Of a stretch of 64,000 nucleotides of DNA, positions 17,910-28,321 are shown in pieces. The position numbers and the translations under genes were made by a program. Positions within the stretch are counted from its first letter, which is position 1, and each line of letters starts with the position of its first letter. The stretch is from Streptococcus pacificus (GTDB lineage Bacteria > Bacillota > Bacilli > Lactobacillales > Streptococcaceae): the NCBI RefSeq assembly GCF_016481305.1, contig NZ_JAENBO010000005.1:1-64000 (forward strand). Reading direction: 5' to 3'. The notes under the pieces were generated by a model. It worked only from the letters and a program-made list of their open reading frames with translations. It searched no databases and was not told the DNA's origin.

Positions 17910-20447
17910 TCATTTCAAATGCTTTTGCAAATCCAGCAACTCATTCAAGGCTTCCATTGGTGTCATATTCATCACATCAAGTGATTTGAGACGATCTAAA
18001 ATGGCTTGTTGTTCTTCTTCAAACAATGTTAATTGTTGGGTTTGAGTGTTAGTTGTTAATTCTTTCGCTGAAACTTTTGGTACCACAGCGTGTGACTCAA
18101 ACTGAGTCAAAAGAGTGTCTGCCCGTTTGAGTAGTGTTGTTGGTAAACCAGCTATTTTTGCCACATGAATCCCATAAGATTTATCAGCAGGGCCATCTGC
18201 TATCTTATGAAGGAAAGTCACTTCACCATTTTGTTCTAATGTTGATACATGAACATTAACAAGATGTGTCAAGCTAGTTGACAGACTTGTCAACTCATGA
18301 TAATGGGTCGCAAACATCGTTTTTGCTGCTATGTGGTTATGAATATATTCAATAATAGCTTGGGCAAGAGCCATACCATCATAAGTAGCAGTCCCTCTTC
18401 CCAACTCATCAAATAAGATGAGTGAGTGTTGACTGGCTCTTTTAATAGCGTGATTGGCCTCCATCATTTCTACCATAAAGGTTGACTGACCTGAAATCAA
18501 ATCATCTGCAGCTCCTATTCTGGTAAAAATGGCGTCAAAAATTGGAAGGTCAGCTGATTGAGCGGCTACAAACGAACCCATCTGTGCCATGACTATAGTT
18601 AAGGCGAGTTGTCTCATATAGGTTGATTTCCCACTCATGTTTGGTCCAGTAATGAGTTGGATGTTTGTTGAGGCATCAAAGGTAATGCTGTTTGGAATGT
18701 ATTCTTGTGTTCCCATAACTTTCTCCACAACAGCGTGACGGCCTTGCTCAATTTGAATTTGACCAGTTTGGTTAAAGTTAGGACGCACATAACGATTGTT
18801 TTCAGCCACTTGTGCTAAGCTTTGTAAAACATCAACTGTCGCAATCTGTTTGGCAAGTTTTTGTAACCTAGAAATGTACTTTTCTACTTGACTTCTCACG
18901 CGCATGAAAATATCATATTCTAGCTGAGAAGAATAGTCACGCGCTTCAAGCATTTCTCCTTCTATTTTAGCTAATTCTGCTGTCCCAAAACGCTCTGAAT
19001 TCTTCAAGGTTGCCTTTCTGAAAAAATAGTCAGGCACAAGGCTCAGGTTAGAATTAGTAACATGGAAATAATAACCGTCTTTTTTGTTGTAATCAATTTT
19101 TAGGGTTGAAATGCCTGTTGCTTCTTTTTCTTTAGCCTCAATATCAGCAATCCAGCTTGTCCCTTCTCGCATAATCTTACGGTAATGGTCTAGTCTATCA
19201 TCAAACCCTGTTCTGATAATATTACCTTCAGTGATTGTTGCTGAAGCATTTGTGTCTATTGACAAACGAATCAATTCTTCCAATTCAGACAAGGGATCCA
19301 TTTGATTGACAAGACCTTCTAAACTAGGATGAGAAAAACTTTCTAAAATGGCCTTGATGTATGGGACTTGAGCCAACGTGTGGCCTAGTTGAAGCAAATC
19401 TTTGGGATTAGCTTTTCCAAAAGAAACACGACTCGCCAAGCGTTCAATATCATAAACACCTTTGAGGCTTTCTGTTAAGTCACTACGCTCAATGAATTGT
19501 TCTAGAAACACTTGAATGATGTCTTGTCTTTGTTCAATCATTTGGTGATTGATAAGTGGTCTATCAATCCATTGACGCAACAAACGCATCCCCATAGCTG
19601 TTTTTGTGTTATCCAGCAACCAAAAAAGACTCCCATGTTTTTTATTGGTTCTAGCATTTTCTAGTAAATCCAAACTACTTTTTGTGGTATAGGTCATCTG
19701 AAGGTAATCTTTAATCTCATAATGAACTAACTTTTGCAGATGGCTCAATTCACGCATCTGCGTTGTTTTAATGTAGTAAAGTAATTTAGACGCAGCTGAC
19801 ACTTCTATCGGATCAAGGTCTAAGTTGAGTAAAGGGTGACTTTCTTCTTGAGGTTGGTAAGAAACAATCACGTTCATTTTCTTTTCAAGAAGGGCCTGAT
19901 TGTCTTCATCGAGCTGGTAACCTACCACCACTTCTTTGGCTTTTAGGTTTAAAATTTCACTGCAAACACTTGCAAAATCTGGTAAAACGGTCGCATAAAA
20001 CTCACCTGTTGAGACATCCATATAAGATAAACCAAATTGTTTCTGGTTGGTGTCAATAGCAATCAGATAATTGTTTTTAGCATCAGGCTTTGAAGAGTCA
20101 ACTGCTGTTCCTGGAGTCACCACTTGAACAACCTCTCTTTTAACCACTCCTACCGCCTGTTTTGGGTCTTCCATTTGTTCAGCAATAGCTACCTTATAGC
20201 CAAGTTCAATTAAAACATCAATATATTGCTGGGCAGAATGGTAGGGAACACCTGCCATTGGTATGGGATTTTCGGCATTTTTATTACGACTGGTTAAACT
20301 GATTTCAAGAATCTGTGCTGCCTTGACGGCATCCTCATAAAACAGTTCATAAAAATCTCCCATGCGAAAGAGTAAAAAGGCATCCGGATAATCTTTTTTG
20401 ATGTCGAGATACTGCTGCATCCCTGGAGAAATTTTTTCTTTTGTCAT
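17910..20447 (-). CDS. mutS: DNA mismatch repair protein MutS
   Basis: The 845-residue protein binds mismatches and small loops. The N-terminal mismatch-binding element [17 protein letters not shown] (Phe and Glu of the F-x-E motif) lies near residues 24-40, the Walker A motif [15 protein letters not shown] near residue 600, Walker [22 protein letters not shown] near 680 and the switch ATHYHEL near 715. Length is normal. The gene is divergent from argS. The TMEM175-like gene and a hairpin separate it from mutL. Confidence 0.98.
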   Translation of the reverse strand: MTKEKISPGMQQYLDIKKDYPDAFLLFRMGDFYELFYEDAVKAAQILEISLTSRNKNAENPIPMAGVPYHSAQQYIDVLIELGYKVAIAEQMEDPKQAVGVVKREVVQVVTPGTAVDSSKPDAKNNYLIAIDTNQKQFGLSYMDVSTGEFYATVLPDFASVCSEILNLKAKEVVVGYQLDEDNQALLEKKMNVIVSYQPQEESHPLLNLDLDPIEVSAASKLLYYIKTTQMRELSHLQKLVHYEIKDYLQMTYTTKSSLDLLENARTNKKHGSLFWLLDNTKTAMGMRLLRQWIDRPLINHQMIEQRQDIIQVFLEQFIERSDLTESLKGVYDIERLASRVSFGKANPKDLLQLGHTLAQVPYIKAILESFSHPSLEGLVNQMDPLSELEELIRLSIDTNASATITEGNIIRTGFDDRLDHYRKIMREGTSWIADIEAKEKEATGISTLKIDYNKKDGYYFHVTNSNLSLVPDYFFRKATLKNSERFGTAELAKIEGEMLEARDYSSQLEYDIFMRVRSQVEKYISRLQKLAKQIATVDVLQSLAQVAENNRYVRPNFNQTGQIQIEQGRHAVVEKVMGTQEYIPNSITFDASTNIQLITGPNMSGKSTYMRQLALTIVMAQMGSFVAAQSADLPIFDAIFTRIGAADDLISGQSTFMVEMMEANHAIKRASQHSLILFDELGRGTATYDGMALAQAIIEYIHNHIAAKTMFATHYHELTSLSTSLTHLVNVHVSTLEQNGEVTFLHKIADGPADKSYGIHVAKIAGLPTTLLKRADTLLTQFESHAVVPKVSAKELTTNTQTQQLTLFEEEQQAILDRLKSLDVMNMTPMEALNELLDLQKHLK

Positions 20448-20686
20448 GATAAGTCCTCATCCATTTTCTAAACAAACACTAATTATAATATATTTCATTT
20501 TATCATAAATCAAACATGTCATAAACTGTTAAAAATGAAAACAACTAATCAAACAAGTTTCGCATTTACAATTTTAAATAAATTTTAAAAAAACAAGATA
20601 TTTTAAGGCTAAAATAAAGATATACTTATCAGCAAGCCTTTTTTATGTTAAAATATAAGAAACAACTAAGAGTTTAGGAGTCAAAG

Positions 20687-22375
20687 ATGGATACAAAACA
20701 ACTTATTGCTAAAAAAATTACCGCTGTGGCTGATTTAGAATTTGAAACAGTCTTTAATCTACTTGAAGTTCCAAAAAATTCAAGCATGGGAGATCTTGCT
20801 TTTCCAACTTTTTCCTTAGCTAAAGTGCTAAGAAAAGCACCACAAATGATTGCCCAAGACATTGTAGAGAAAATGGATAAAGAGGGCTTTGAAAAAGTAG
20901 AAGCTGTTGGGCCCTACATCAACTTTTTCTTGGACAAAGAAAAACTATCTCATCAAATTTTGAAGAGTGTTATTGAAAAAGGTGATGATTACGGTCAACA
21001 AACCGTTGGAGAAAACAGGAACATTGTCATTGACATGTCTAGCCCAAACATCGCAAAACCCTTCTCAATTGGTCACTTGCGCTCAACAGTTATTGGGGAT
21101 GCTCTATCTAATATCTTCCAAAAAATGGGCTATAAAACCATTAAAGTCAACCATCTAGGAGACTGGGGCAAACAATTTGGAATGTTAATTGTGGCTTACA
21201 AAAAATGGGGTGACAAAGAAGCTGTTGAAAAAGACCCGATTAATGAATTATTAAAACTCTACGTTCGCATTAATGCTGAAGTCAAAGACCATCCAGAACT
21301 TGATGATGAAGCAAGAGATTGGTTCTTAAGGCTTGAAAATGGTAATCAAGAAGCACTTGAGTTATGGCAATGGTTCCGTGACGAAAGTTTGGTTGAATTT
21401 AACCGTATTTATGACTTAATGAAGGTTTCTTTTGACAGTTATAACGGTGAAGCTTTCTACAATGATAAAATGCAAGAAATTCTTGATTTGTTAGCTGAAA
21501 AGAATCTCTTACAAGAGTCTAAAGGTGCTCAAGTCGTTAATTTAGAAAAATACGGTATTGAACATCCAGCTCTGATTAAAAAATCAGATGGTGCAACCCT
21601 CTACATCACTCGTGACTTAGCTGCGGCACTATACCGTCACCGTCATTACGATTTTGCTAAAGCTGTCTATGTTGTTGGACAAGAACAAGCGTCTCACTTT
21701 AAACAGTTAAAAGCTGTTTTGTCTGAAATGTCTTATGACTGGAGCGATGATATCAGCCACGTTTCCTTTGGTTTAGTAACAAGTAATGGGACTAAGTTCT
21801 CAACACGTAAAGGAAATGTTATCCTACTAGAGCCGACTATTAATGAAGCTATTAATCGTGCACTTTCACAAATTGAAGCCAAAAATCCTAACCTTGAAAA
21901 TAAAGAATATGTTGCTCAAGCTGTTGGTGTGGGTGCGATTAAATTTTACGATTTAAAAACAGATAGAACGAATGGCTATGATTTCAATCTGGAAACAATG
22001 GTTTCTTTTGAAGGAGAAACTGGTCCATACGTTCAATATGCTCACGCACGTATCCAATCAATCCTTAAGAAAGCTAACTTTATCCCAGACGCTAATGGTG
22101 ATTACAAGCTCAGTGATACTGATAGTTGGGAAATTGTTAAGTTGATTCAAGACTTCCCTCGCATTATTGCAAGAAGTTCTGATAACTTTGAGCCATCTAT
22201 CATTGCCAAGTTTGCCATCAACTTAGCTCAAAGCTTTAACCGCTTCTACGCTCATACGCGTATTTTAGATGACAGTCCTGAACGCGATAGTCGTTTAGCC
22301 CTATCTTATGCTACTGGAGTGGTTTTAAAAGAAGCTTTACGCTTATTGGGTGTTGAAGCGCCAAACGAAATGTAA
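20687..22375 (+). CDS. argS: Arginyl-tRNA synthetase
   Basis: The 562-residue class I synthetase charges tRNA-Arg. The HIGH-type motif is [15 protein letters not shown] near residues 118-132, and the KMSKS-equivalent [12 protein letters not shown] lies near residue 365. The N-terminal Add-1 domain for the tRNA D-loop and the C-terminal anticodon-binding helices ([10 protein letters not shown]) are present. The start follows TAGGAGTCAAAG. In S. pyogenes an argR-type regulator gene lies between mutS and argS; here it is missing. Confidence 0.97.
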   Translation: MDTKQLIAKKITAVADLEFETVFNLLEVPKNSSMGDLAFPTFSLAKVLRKAPQMIAQDIVEKMDKEGFEKVEAVGPYINFFLDKEKLSHQILKSVIEKGDDYGQQTVGENRNIVIDMSSPNIAKPFSIGHLRSTVIGDALSNIFQKMGYKTIKVNHLGDWGKQFGMLIVAYKKWGDKEAVEKDPINELLKLYVRINAEVKDHPELDDEARDWFLRLENGNQEALELWQWFRDESLVEFNRIYDLMKVSFDSYNGEAFYNDKMQEILDLLAEKNLLQESKGAQVVNLEKYGIEHPALIKKSDGATLYITRDLAAALYRHRHYDFAKAVYVVGQEQASHFKQLKAVLSEMSYDWSDDISHVSFGLVTSNGTKFSTRKGNVILLEPTINEAINRALSQIEAKNPNLENKEYVAQAVGVGAIKFYDLKTDRTNGYDFNLETMVSFEGETGPYVQYAHARIQSILKKANFIPDANGDYKLSDTDSWEIVKLIQDFPRIIARSSDNFEPSIIAKFAINLAQSFNRFYAHTRILDDSPERDSRLALSYATGVVLKEALRLLGVEAPNEM

Positions 22376-22383
22376 TAAAAAGA

Positions 22384-22411
22384 AAAACTTCAGTCAAATG
22401 ACTGAAGTTTT
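22384..22411. terminator. Bidirectional terminator between argS and yitT
   Basis: AAAACTTCAGTCA (22384-22396) pairs perfectly with TGACTGAAGTTTT (22399-22411). T-runs flank both sides, so it can serve argS and the converging YitT gene. Confidence 0.85.
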
Positions 22412-23293
22412 TTATTTCTTAGGTAATTTTAACATCGGCCTACGATTAACAATAAAGTCTGGACTGACGACCTCCTCAATATTCATGATTGAAATAAATG
22501 CTCGAGGATCTATTTCTTCCATCACTTTTTTGACATCCCGTATTTCTGTAGGCGACATGGCAACATAAATAACCTTTTTCTCATGGCCAGAATAAGCTCC
22601 TTCACCTTGAAGGTAAGTAACTCCTCTACCAATCTCTTCAATGATAAATTTAGCAATTTCGGTGGATTTATCAGAAATGATAAACATCCCACGAACAGAA
22701 TACCCACCATTTTCAACCAGATGGACCACCTGACTAAACATGAAGCTGGCAATAAGAGCATACATCATTCGAGGAACAGAAACATAGGTTAATGATAATA
22801 ACATGACAAAGATATCAAATCCTAGGAGAGCTTGGCTAAGTTGAATACCAAACTTATCTTCAATAATCCTTGCAATAATATCTGAACCACCTGTTGTACC
22901 ACCGTAACGAAAAACAATTCCACTTCCAAGACCTGCACCAATCCCTGCAATTAAGGAGATCACAAGGTAATCGTGTTGTAAATCAAGATTAAGGGGTATT
23001 TTTTGAAAGATATAAACAAACAAATACATGGTACTAATCCCGTAAACCGTGTAAGCCATCGCTCTTTTACCAAAAATATAAGCTCCCCATAAAACCAAAG
23101 GTAAATTCAAAAGATAACCTGAGTAAGAAGGGTTAATATTAAATAAATGGTGAAAAACTAAGGTTAAACCAGCTAAGCCCCCTTCAGCGATTTTATTTTG
23201 CATGTTTAAATTAACAAAACCAAAGGCATAAATAGCTGTTCCAAGGGTGATAAAGAAAAAATTTTTGGGATGAAAAACATATTTTTGTTTCAT
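22412..23293 (-). CDS. YitT family membrane protein (DUF161 plus DUF2179)
   Basis: The 293-residue protein has five or six membrane segments in its first 200 residues, with the family motif GIGAGLGSGIVFRYGGTTGGSDIIARI near residues 118-140, followed by a cytosolic DUF2179 domain of about 80 residues (RGVTYLQGEGAYSGHEKKVI). YitT proteins have no firm function; a transport role has been suggested. It lies 24 nt after a paralogue and downstream of aspS. Confidence 0.88.
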   Translation of the reverse strand: MKQKYVFHPKNFFFITLGTAIYAFGFVNLNMQNKIAEGGLAGLTLVFHHLFNINPSYSGYLLNLPLVLWGAYIFGKRAMAYTVYGISTMYLFVYIFQKIPLNLDLQHDYLVISLIAGIGAGLGSGIVFRYGGTTGGSDIIARIIEDKFGIQLSQALLGFDIFVMLLSLTYVSVPRMMYALIASFMFSQVVHLVENGGYSVRGMFIISDKSTEIAKFIIEEIGRGVTYLQGEGAYSGHEKKVIYVAMSPTEIRDVKKVMEEIDPRAFISIMNIEEVVSPDFIVNRRPMLKLPKK

Positions 23294-23317
23294 TTATTCT
23301 CCTATACTATGATAAAA

Positions 23318-24262
23318 TTATCGCTCATCTTCTGTAAAGCGACCGATGATATGAACATTTTCTGAGACCGACACAAAAGCCGTTGGGTCGGTTTTTCGCA
23401 TGATTGTTTTAAATTCATTATATTCTGCTCGAGAAATAATCGTAATGAGCACAGATTTTTTTTCATGTTTATAAGTGCCTTCTGCTTCATTAATCAAAGT
23501 CACTCCTCGATGAAGTTTATTATGAATCATTCGAACCACTTTATCAGGTTTACTTGTAATAATCATGGCTTGCATTTTGCGTTGTTTAGTATAAACAGCA
23601 TCTGTTACTCGACTAGAAACAAAGATGGTAATCATTGAATAAAGAGCATACTGCCAGCCAAAAAGAAGACCTGCAAAGAGCATAATGAAGCCATTTACAA
23701 TCATGGAAATATTGCCAACTTCTCTACCAGTTTTTTTTCTAATAGTGACACTGACAATATCTGTACCCCCACTCGAAATATTGGCTCTAAAACCAAGACC
23801 AATACCAACCCCCATAAAAAGACCACCAAAAATAGCGTTAATGAGAGGGTCCGTTGTTAAGGTAATCTGAGGCATAAAATGCACAAAGAGAGAGCTTAAA
23901 GTAACTGAGATAAAGGTGAAAACAGTAAATTTTCTACCAATTCGATACCAAGCTAAGATAAGCAGAGGAACATTTAAAAAGTAGTAGAAAAAAGCAATAG
24001 ATGTTCTCAAACCGGTCGTTCTAAAAATAACGGCCGAAATAATTTGAGAAAGACCTGTGACACCACTCGAATAAACATGGCCAGGTTGGAAAAAGAAATT
24101 GACAGCAATACTAAATAGTAAACCAGTTAGCACTGCTGCTGAAATCTTTTCTGCATATTTTTCTCTAGAAATACTTCTTAGTGTATTAAGAAGTCCTACT
24201 TTTTTTGCTAAACGATTGATGACAAATCTAATACGTTTGCTTAAGGGTGCTTTTTTAATCAT
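23318..24262 (-). CDS. YitT family membrane protein, second paralogue
   Basis: The 314-residue protein has a longer, basic N-terminus ([19 protein letters not shown]) than its downstream neighbour, then the same plan: membrane segments with [18 protein letters not shown] near residues 155-172, and a DUF2179 domain ([20 protein letters not shown]). Its start overlaps the aspS stop by 8 nt, so it is translated from the hisS-aspS transcript. Function is unknown. Confidence 0.88.
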   Translation of the reverse strand: MIKKAPLSKRIRFVINRLAKKVGLLNTLRSISREKYAEKISAAVLTGLLFSIAVNFFFQPGHVYSSGVTGLSQIISAVIFRTTGLRTSIAFFYYFLNVPLLILAWYRIGRKFTVFTFISVTLSSLFVHFMPQITLTTDPLINAIFGGLFMGVGIGLGFRANISSGGTDIVSVTIRKKTGREVGNISMIVNGFIMLFAGLLFGWQYALYSMITIFVSSRVTDAVYTKQRKMQAMIITSKPDKVVRMIHNKLHRGVTLINEAEGTYKHEKKSVLITIISRAEYNEFKTIMRKTDPTAFVSVSENVHIIGRFTEDER

Positions 24263-26003
24263 GTTCTTTCACTGTTAAAGATAATTCTTCTAATTGTTTC
24301 TTTGAAACAATACTTGGAGCTTGCGTCATTGGATCAATGGCGCGGTTGTTTTTTGGAAAGGCAATGACCTCTCGAATATTTTCTTTTCCTGCTAAAAGCA
24401 TCACAAAGCGATCAAGCCCAATAGCTAAACCACCATGTGGTGGAAAACCATAATCCATGGCATCTAATAAGAAACCAAATTGTTCATAGGCATCTTCCGT
24501 TTTAAAGCCTAAGGCCTTTAACATTCTTTCTTGAATGTCTTTTTCGTTAATCCGTAGACTACCGCCACCAAGTTCATAACCATTTAAAACGATATCATAA
24601 GCAACCGCTCTTACTTTACTCAAGTCACCTTCTAGTTCTGAAACAGTTTCTTTTTGCGGTAAGGTAAAGGGATGATGCGCACTGGTATAACGTTCTTCTT
24701 CTTTTGACCATTCAAACATTGGCCAATCAACCACCCATAAGAAATTAAACTTAGACTCATCAATAAGCTTGAGTTCCTTAGCAATACGAGTTCTAAGAGA
24801 TCCTAATGTGTCATTAACAATATCAGGTTCATCGGCAACAAATAAAATTAAATCATTATTGGTTAACTGTAAAGCTTCTGTCAACTCTTCTGCTATTTCT
24901 GGTAAGAATTTTGCAATAGGTCCTGTCAAGTTATTGTCAACATACTTCAACCAAGCCAGTCCCTTAGCTCCATATTGCTTAGCAACTTCTGTCAACTTGT
25001 CAATGTCTTTACGAGAATAATTATCAGCAGCATCCTTTACAACAATTGCCTTAACACTTGGTGCTGCAGAAAACACTTTGAAGTCTGTTTTTCTAACAAG
25101 TTCTGAGACATCTTGGAGAAGCATGTCAAACCTTGTGTCTGGTTTATCACTACCATATAAATTCATGGCATCATCATAAGACATTCTTGGTAGAGGTAAA
25201 GGAAGCTCAATTCCTTTGACTTCTTTCATTACCCTAGCGATTAAACCTTCCACAATGGTTTGAATCTCTACATCTGATAAAAACGAGGTCTCAAGGTCCA
25301 CTTGTGTAAACTCAGGTTGACGGTCTCCTCTTAAATCTTCATCACGGAAACACTTAACAATCTGGTAGTATCGATCAAAACCAGAAGCCATCAATAACTG
25401 CTTGGTGATTTGAGGGCTTTGAGGTAGTGCATAGAAATGACCTTCACTAATACGGCTAGGAACGAGGTAATCACGCGCACCTTCTGGTGTTGATTTAGCA
25501 AGCATTGGTGTTTCAACATCGATAAATTCAAGCTCATCTAGGTAATTTCTCATAACGTGAGTAACTTTGGCACGTAGCTTGAAATTTTCCAACATGCTAG
25601 GGCGACGTAAGTCAAGGTAACGATAACGCAGACGAATATCATCATTCACTTCAATGTGATCTCTGATTTCAAACGGTGTTGTCTTGGCAGTGTTTAAGAC
25701 GGTTAGGCTGGTGATATGAACCTCAATCTTACCTGTAGCTAGTTTAGGATTTTCTTGGTCTCTTTTTTCAACTTTACCTACGACTTCAATAACATATTCA
25801 TTTCTTAACCCATCAGCAATTGACATGACTTCTTGACTGGCTACCTCTGGATTAATCACCAATTGGACAATTCCTTCACGGTCTCTAAGATCAATAAAGA
25901 TGAGTCCACCTAAGTCTCTACGTCTATCTACCCATCCTTTTAGGACGACTTCACTTCCTGCATGTTCTAGTCGAACACGTCCTGCATACATTGATCGTTT
26001 CAT
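24255..26003 (-). CDS. aspS: Aspartyl-tRNA synthetase
   Basis: The 582-residue class II synthetase starts [16 protein letters not shown], with an N-terminal OB fold that reads the anticodon ([18 protein letters not shown]). Motif 2 is [20 protein letters not shown] near residue 217, and motif 3 is [13 protein letters not shown] near residue 530. The bacterial GAD insertion domain lies between. The ATG at 26003 follows GGAGAAAATT; a frame extending to 26015 is less likely. The genome fragment shows no gatCAB, so I cannot say whether it is discriminating. Confidence 0.97.
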   Translation of the reverse strand: MKRSMYAGRVRLEHAGSEVVLKGWVDRRRDLGGLIFIDLRDREGIVQLVINPEVASQEVMSIADGLRNEYVIEVVGKVEKRDQENPKLATGKIEVHITSLTVLNTAKTTPFEIRDHIEVNDDIRLRYRYLDLRRPSMLENFKLRAKVTHVMRNYLDELEFIDVETPMLAKSTPEGARDYLVPSRISEGHFYALPQSPQITKQLLMASGFDRYYQIVKCFRDEDLRGDRQPEFTQVDLETSFLSDVEIQTIVEGLIARVMKEVKGIELPLPLPRMSYDDAMNLYGSDKPDTRFDMLLQDVSELVRKTDFKVFSAAPSVKAIVVKDAADNYSRKDIDKLTEVAKQYGAKGLAWLKYVDNNLTGPIAKFLPEIAEELTEALQLTNNDLILFVADEPDIVNDTLGSLRTRIAKELKLIDESKFNFLWVVDWPMFEWSKEEERYTSAHHPFTLPQKETVSELEGDLSKVRAVAYDIVLNGYELGGGSLRINEKDIQERMLKALGFKTEDAYEQFGFLLDAMDYGFPPHGGLAIGLDRFVMLLAGKENIREVIAFPKNNRAIDPMTQAPSIVSKKQLEELSLTVKEHD

Positions 26004-26014
26004 AATTTTCTCCA

Positions 26015-27301
26015 TTATTTTCTTTGTGTTAATTCTTTGTAAATACTTGCAAAATCTTCTTGTAAGTTGTTTAGAGTCACTTCTTTTTCTTGTCTGGTTT
26101 GATTGTTTTTCACAACGACTCTATTTGACTCAAGTTCTGACTCACCTAAGGTGATAACTATTTTAGCACAAAAAGCATCAGCGGACTTAAATTGTGCCTT
26201 TAGTTTTCTATCAAGGTAATCTCTGTCTACTGAAAACCCTTGTTTGCGAAGTGATTGGACAAGAGTCAGTGCTGTTTCGTTAACAGCTTCACCTAAAACA
26301 ACAAGATAAACATCAAGATTATTTGTGATTGGAAGGGCAACACCTTGTTTTTCTAAAATCATCAGTAATCTTTCAACCCCAAGAGCAAAGCCAAAACCAG
26401 GCGTTTCAGGTCCGTCGAAGTACTCAACCAATCCATCATAACGACCACCCGCACAGATAGTCAATTCTGTCTTATCAATAGTTGTGATAAATTCAAAAAT
26501 CGTATGATTATAATAATCTAACCCGCGCACCATATTAGTGTCAATCACAAAAGGAATATTGAGCGTCTTTAGTAGCTGACAAACGGTATCAAAGTGTTGT
26601 TGACTCTCTTCATCGAGGTAATCAAGAATAGAAGGGGCACCTTCTACAACCTGCTTGTCTTCTTTTTCCTTGGAATCCAACACTCGAAGAGGGTTTTCTT
26701 CTAATCGACGTTGACTATCTTTTGAAAGCTTATCTCGCAAAGGAGTAAGATAATCAATCAAGGCCTGACGATAGTTTTTTCGACTATCAGGATTTCCCAA
26801 GCTATTTAAATGAAGAGTAACATCAGAAATCCCTAAATTCTCAAACAATTGATAAGCCATGGCGATGGTTTCAACATCAGTAGCAGGATTTTTTGAGCCA
26901 AATGCTTCAACACCGATTTGGTGAAATTCGCGAAGACGTCCTGCTTGAGGACGTTCATAACGAAACATCGAGCCCATATAGTATAATTTAACCGGCTTTT
27001 GTACCTCTGGGGCAAATAATTTATTTTCTACATAAGAACGTACCACAGGAGCTGTTCCTTCTGGTCGTAAAGTGATATGGCGATTCCCCTTATCGTAAAA
27101 ATCATACATTTCTTTAGTGACGATATCTGTCGTGTCACCAACCGAACGACTGATAACCTCGTAGTGTTCAAACAAAGGCGTTCTAATTTCTTCGTAACGA
27201 TAATTTTGAAATGTTTCACGTGACACCTTTTCAAGATATTGCCATTTTGCTGAGTCTTTTGGCAAGATATCTTGTGTGCCTTTTGGTTTTTGTAATTTCA
27301 T
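26015..27301 (-). CDS. hisS: Histidyl-tRNA synthetase
   Basis: The 428-residue class II synthetase begins [14 protein letters not shown], contains the motif 2 region [22 protein letters not shown] near residue 107 (quoted in part), the histidine-binding segment [13 protein letters not shown] near residue 258, and [13 protein letters not shown] near residue 308 (motif 3). A C-terminal anticodon domain follows. hisS-aspS is a conserved Firmicutes pair, here with 11 nt between the genes. Confidence 0.97.
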   Translation of the reverse strand: MKLQKPKGTQDILPKDSAKWQYLEKVSRETFQNYRYEEIRTPLFEHYEVISRSVGDTTDIVTKEMYDFYDKGNRHITLRPEGTAPVVRSYVENKLFAPEVQKPVKLYYMGSMFRYERPQAGRLREFHQIGVEAFGSKNPATDVETIAMAYQLFENLGISDVTLHLNSLGNPDSRKNYRQALIDYLTPLRDKLSKDSQRRLEENPLRVLDSKEKEDKQVVEGAPSILDYLDEESQQHFDTVCQLLKTLNIPFVIDTNMVRGLDYYNHTIFEFITTIDKTELTICAGGRYDGLVEYFDGPETPGFGFALGVERLLMILEKQGVALPITNNLDVYLVVLGEAVNETALTLVQSLRKQGFSVDRDYLDRKLKAQFKSADAFCAKIVITLGESELESNRVVVKNNQTRQEKEVTLNNLQEDFASIYKELTQRK

Positions 27302-27411
27302 AAGAGTCCTCTTCCATGAAGTATTCCTATCTATTTTAACATAAAAAGAAAGGTTTTTTCGGGATATTGATACCTATTTTTAAAAAAAGTTGAAAAAAAC
27401 TGTCAAGTAAC

Positions 27412-27440
27412 TTTACTTTACAAAAAAGGTATGCTATTAT
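27412..27440 (+). promoter_or_regulatory. Predicted promoter of rpmF-rpmG
   Basis: TTTACT (27412-27417) and TATTAT (27435-27440) are 17 bp apart, with TGC before the -10 (extended -10). The leader is about 40 nt. Confidence 0.6.
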
Positions 27441-27487
27441 AGTGAAGTTGATATAAAATCAAATATAAGTATTAAAAGGAGATAAAC

Positions 27488-27670
27488 ATGGCAGTACCAG
27501 CACGTCGCACCTCAAAAGCGAAAAAGAATAAACGTCGTACACACTATAAATTAGCAGCTCCAACTGTTAAATTTGATGAAACAACTGGAGATTACTCACG
27601 TTCTCACCGCGTATCACTTAAAGGATACTACAAAGGACGTCAAATCGCCAAAGCTGCTTCAGCAGAATAA
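27488..27670 (+). CDS. rpmF: Ribosomal protein L32
   Basis: The 60-residue large-subunit protein starts [20 protein letters not shown] and ends RGRQIAK-type residues as expected of L32. It lacks the four zinc-binding cysteines of the C+ form, so it is a zinc-free L32. It is 15 nt upstream of rpmG, which is also zinc-free, in a two-gene operon with a strong terminator. Confidence 0.96.
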   Translation: MAVPARRTSKAKKNKRRTHYKLAAPTVKFDETTGDYSRSHRVSLKGYYKGRQIAKAASAE

Positions 27671-27685
27671 TAGGAGGGAGATCAC

Positions 27686-27835
27686 ATGCGCGTAAATATC
27701 ACACTTGAACATAAAGAATCTGGTGAACGCTTGTACCTTACTTCAAAAAACAAACGTAACACACCAGACCGTATCAAATTGAAAAAATACTCACCAAAAT
27801 TACGTAAACACGTTATTTTCACTGAGGTTAAATAA
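27686..27835 (+). CDS. rpmG: Ribosomal protein L33, zinc-free form
   Basis: The 49-residue protein begins [19 protein letters not shown] and ends HVIFTEVK. It follows a strong site, AGGAGGGAG. L33 normally has two CxxC pairs that bind zinc; here HKES and SPKL stand at those places and there are no cysteines, so this is the C- paralogue. A zinc-repressed or zinc-independent role is known for such forms in other Firmicutes. It is co-transcribed with rpmF. Confidence 0.95.
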   Translation: MRVNITLEHKESGERLYLTSKNKRNTPDRIKLKKYSPKLRKHVIFTEVK

Positions 27836-27846
27836 TTGAATGCAAG

Positions 27847-27880
27847 AAAAGCCTATGAAATCAATGTTTCATAGGCTTTT
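27847..27880 (+). terminator. Terminator after rpmG
   Basis: AAAAGCCTATGAAA (27847-27860) pairs perfectly with TTTCATAGGCTTTT (27867-27880), 6-nt loop, followed by TTGTTGTGTTTTT. Confidence 0.9.
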
Positions 27881-27923
27881 TTGTTGTGTTTTTAATGATA
27901 TAATAGACTTAAACAACTAACAG

Positions 27924-27950
27924 TTAGGAAACAACCATGACAAAAGAAGA
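27924..27950. repeat. Left copy of 27-bp direct repeat flanking the surface-protein gene
   Basis: It begins TTAGGAAACAACCATG and matches 30841-30867 at 26 of 27 positions. Together they bracket 2.9 kb holding one gene. Confidence 0.7.
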
Positions 27951-27966
27951 GAAAATGAATCTATAG
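27937..27966 (+). pseudogene. Nine-codon stub of the methyltransferase gene start
   Basis: After TTAGGAAACAACC an ATG opens the frame MTKEEKMNL and stops at TAG. The first five codons and the ribosome binding region repeat the start of the methyltransferase gene at 30854. A TATAAT at 27899-27904 upstream would be the ancestral promoter of that gene. The stub marks the left junction of the surface-protein insertion. Confidence 0.6.
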
Positions 27967-28257
27967 AAAATCAAATTCTCTAATTATATTTTGTGACAAA
28001 AAGAAGTGGTTGGGACTAAAATTGAAACTATATTCCAAAAACAAAATTAATACTTATAAACTAGGAGCTATCAATTAAATTTGACAGCTCTTATCTATAT
28101 ATCACTTATCTTATTCGATATATGGGTTAATATGTTACAAAAAATATCAAATAGAGAAAATTGCTGACATCCTTTAATTAATTTATAATTTTTTAAAAAA
28201 ATACAAATAAATATCATTTTTTGAAACTTTTTATTTCTGTTTGAAATAAGATAAACA
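27967..28257. other. AT-rich non-coding stretch left of the surface-protein gene
   Basis: About 290 bp with no credible coding frame. It contains an imperfect inverted repeat, GAGCTATCAA with TTGACAGCTC around 28065-28090, too weak to call a terminator. It belongs to the segment bounded by the 27-bp repeats. Confidence 0.5.
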
Positions 28258-28286
28258 TTTACAAAATGAGACAAACATGATAGAAT
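28258..28286 (+). promoter_or_regulatory. Predicted promoter of the SEC10/PgrA-type gene
   Basis: TTTACA (28258-28263) and TAGAAT (28281-28286) are 17 bp apart. The start site near 28293 excludes the in-frame ATG at 28277 and supports the ATG at 28322. Confidence 0.65.
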
Positions 28287-28321
28287 ATGGCCATGCTTCA
28301 ATATTTTTCGGAGGGATTAAA

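Noticed and set aside
28065..28090. Terminator in the left flank of the surface-protein gene
   Set aside because: The inverted repeat has a mismatch and no T-run on either strand.
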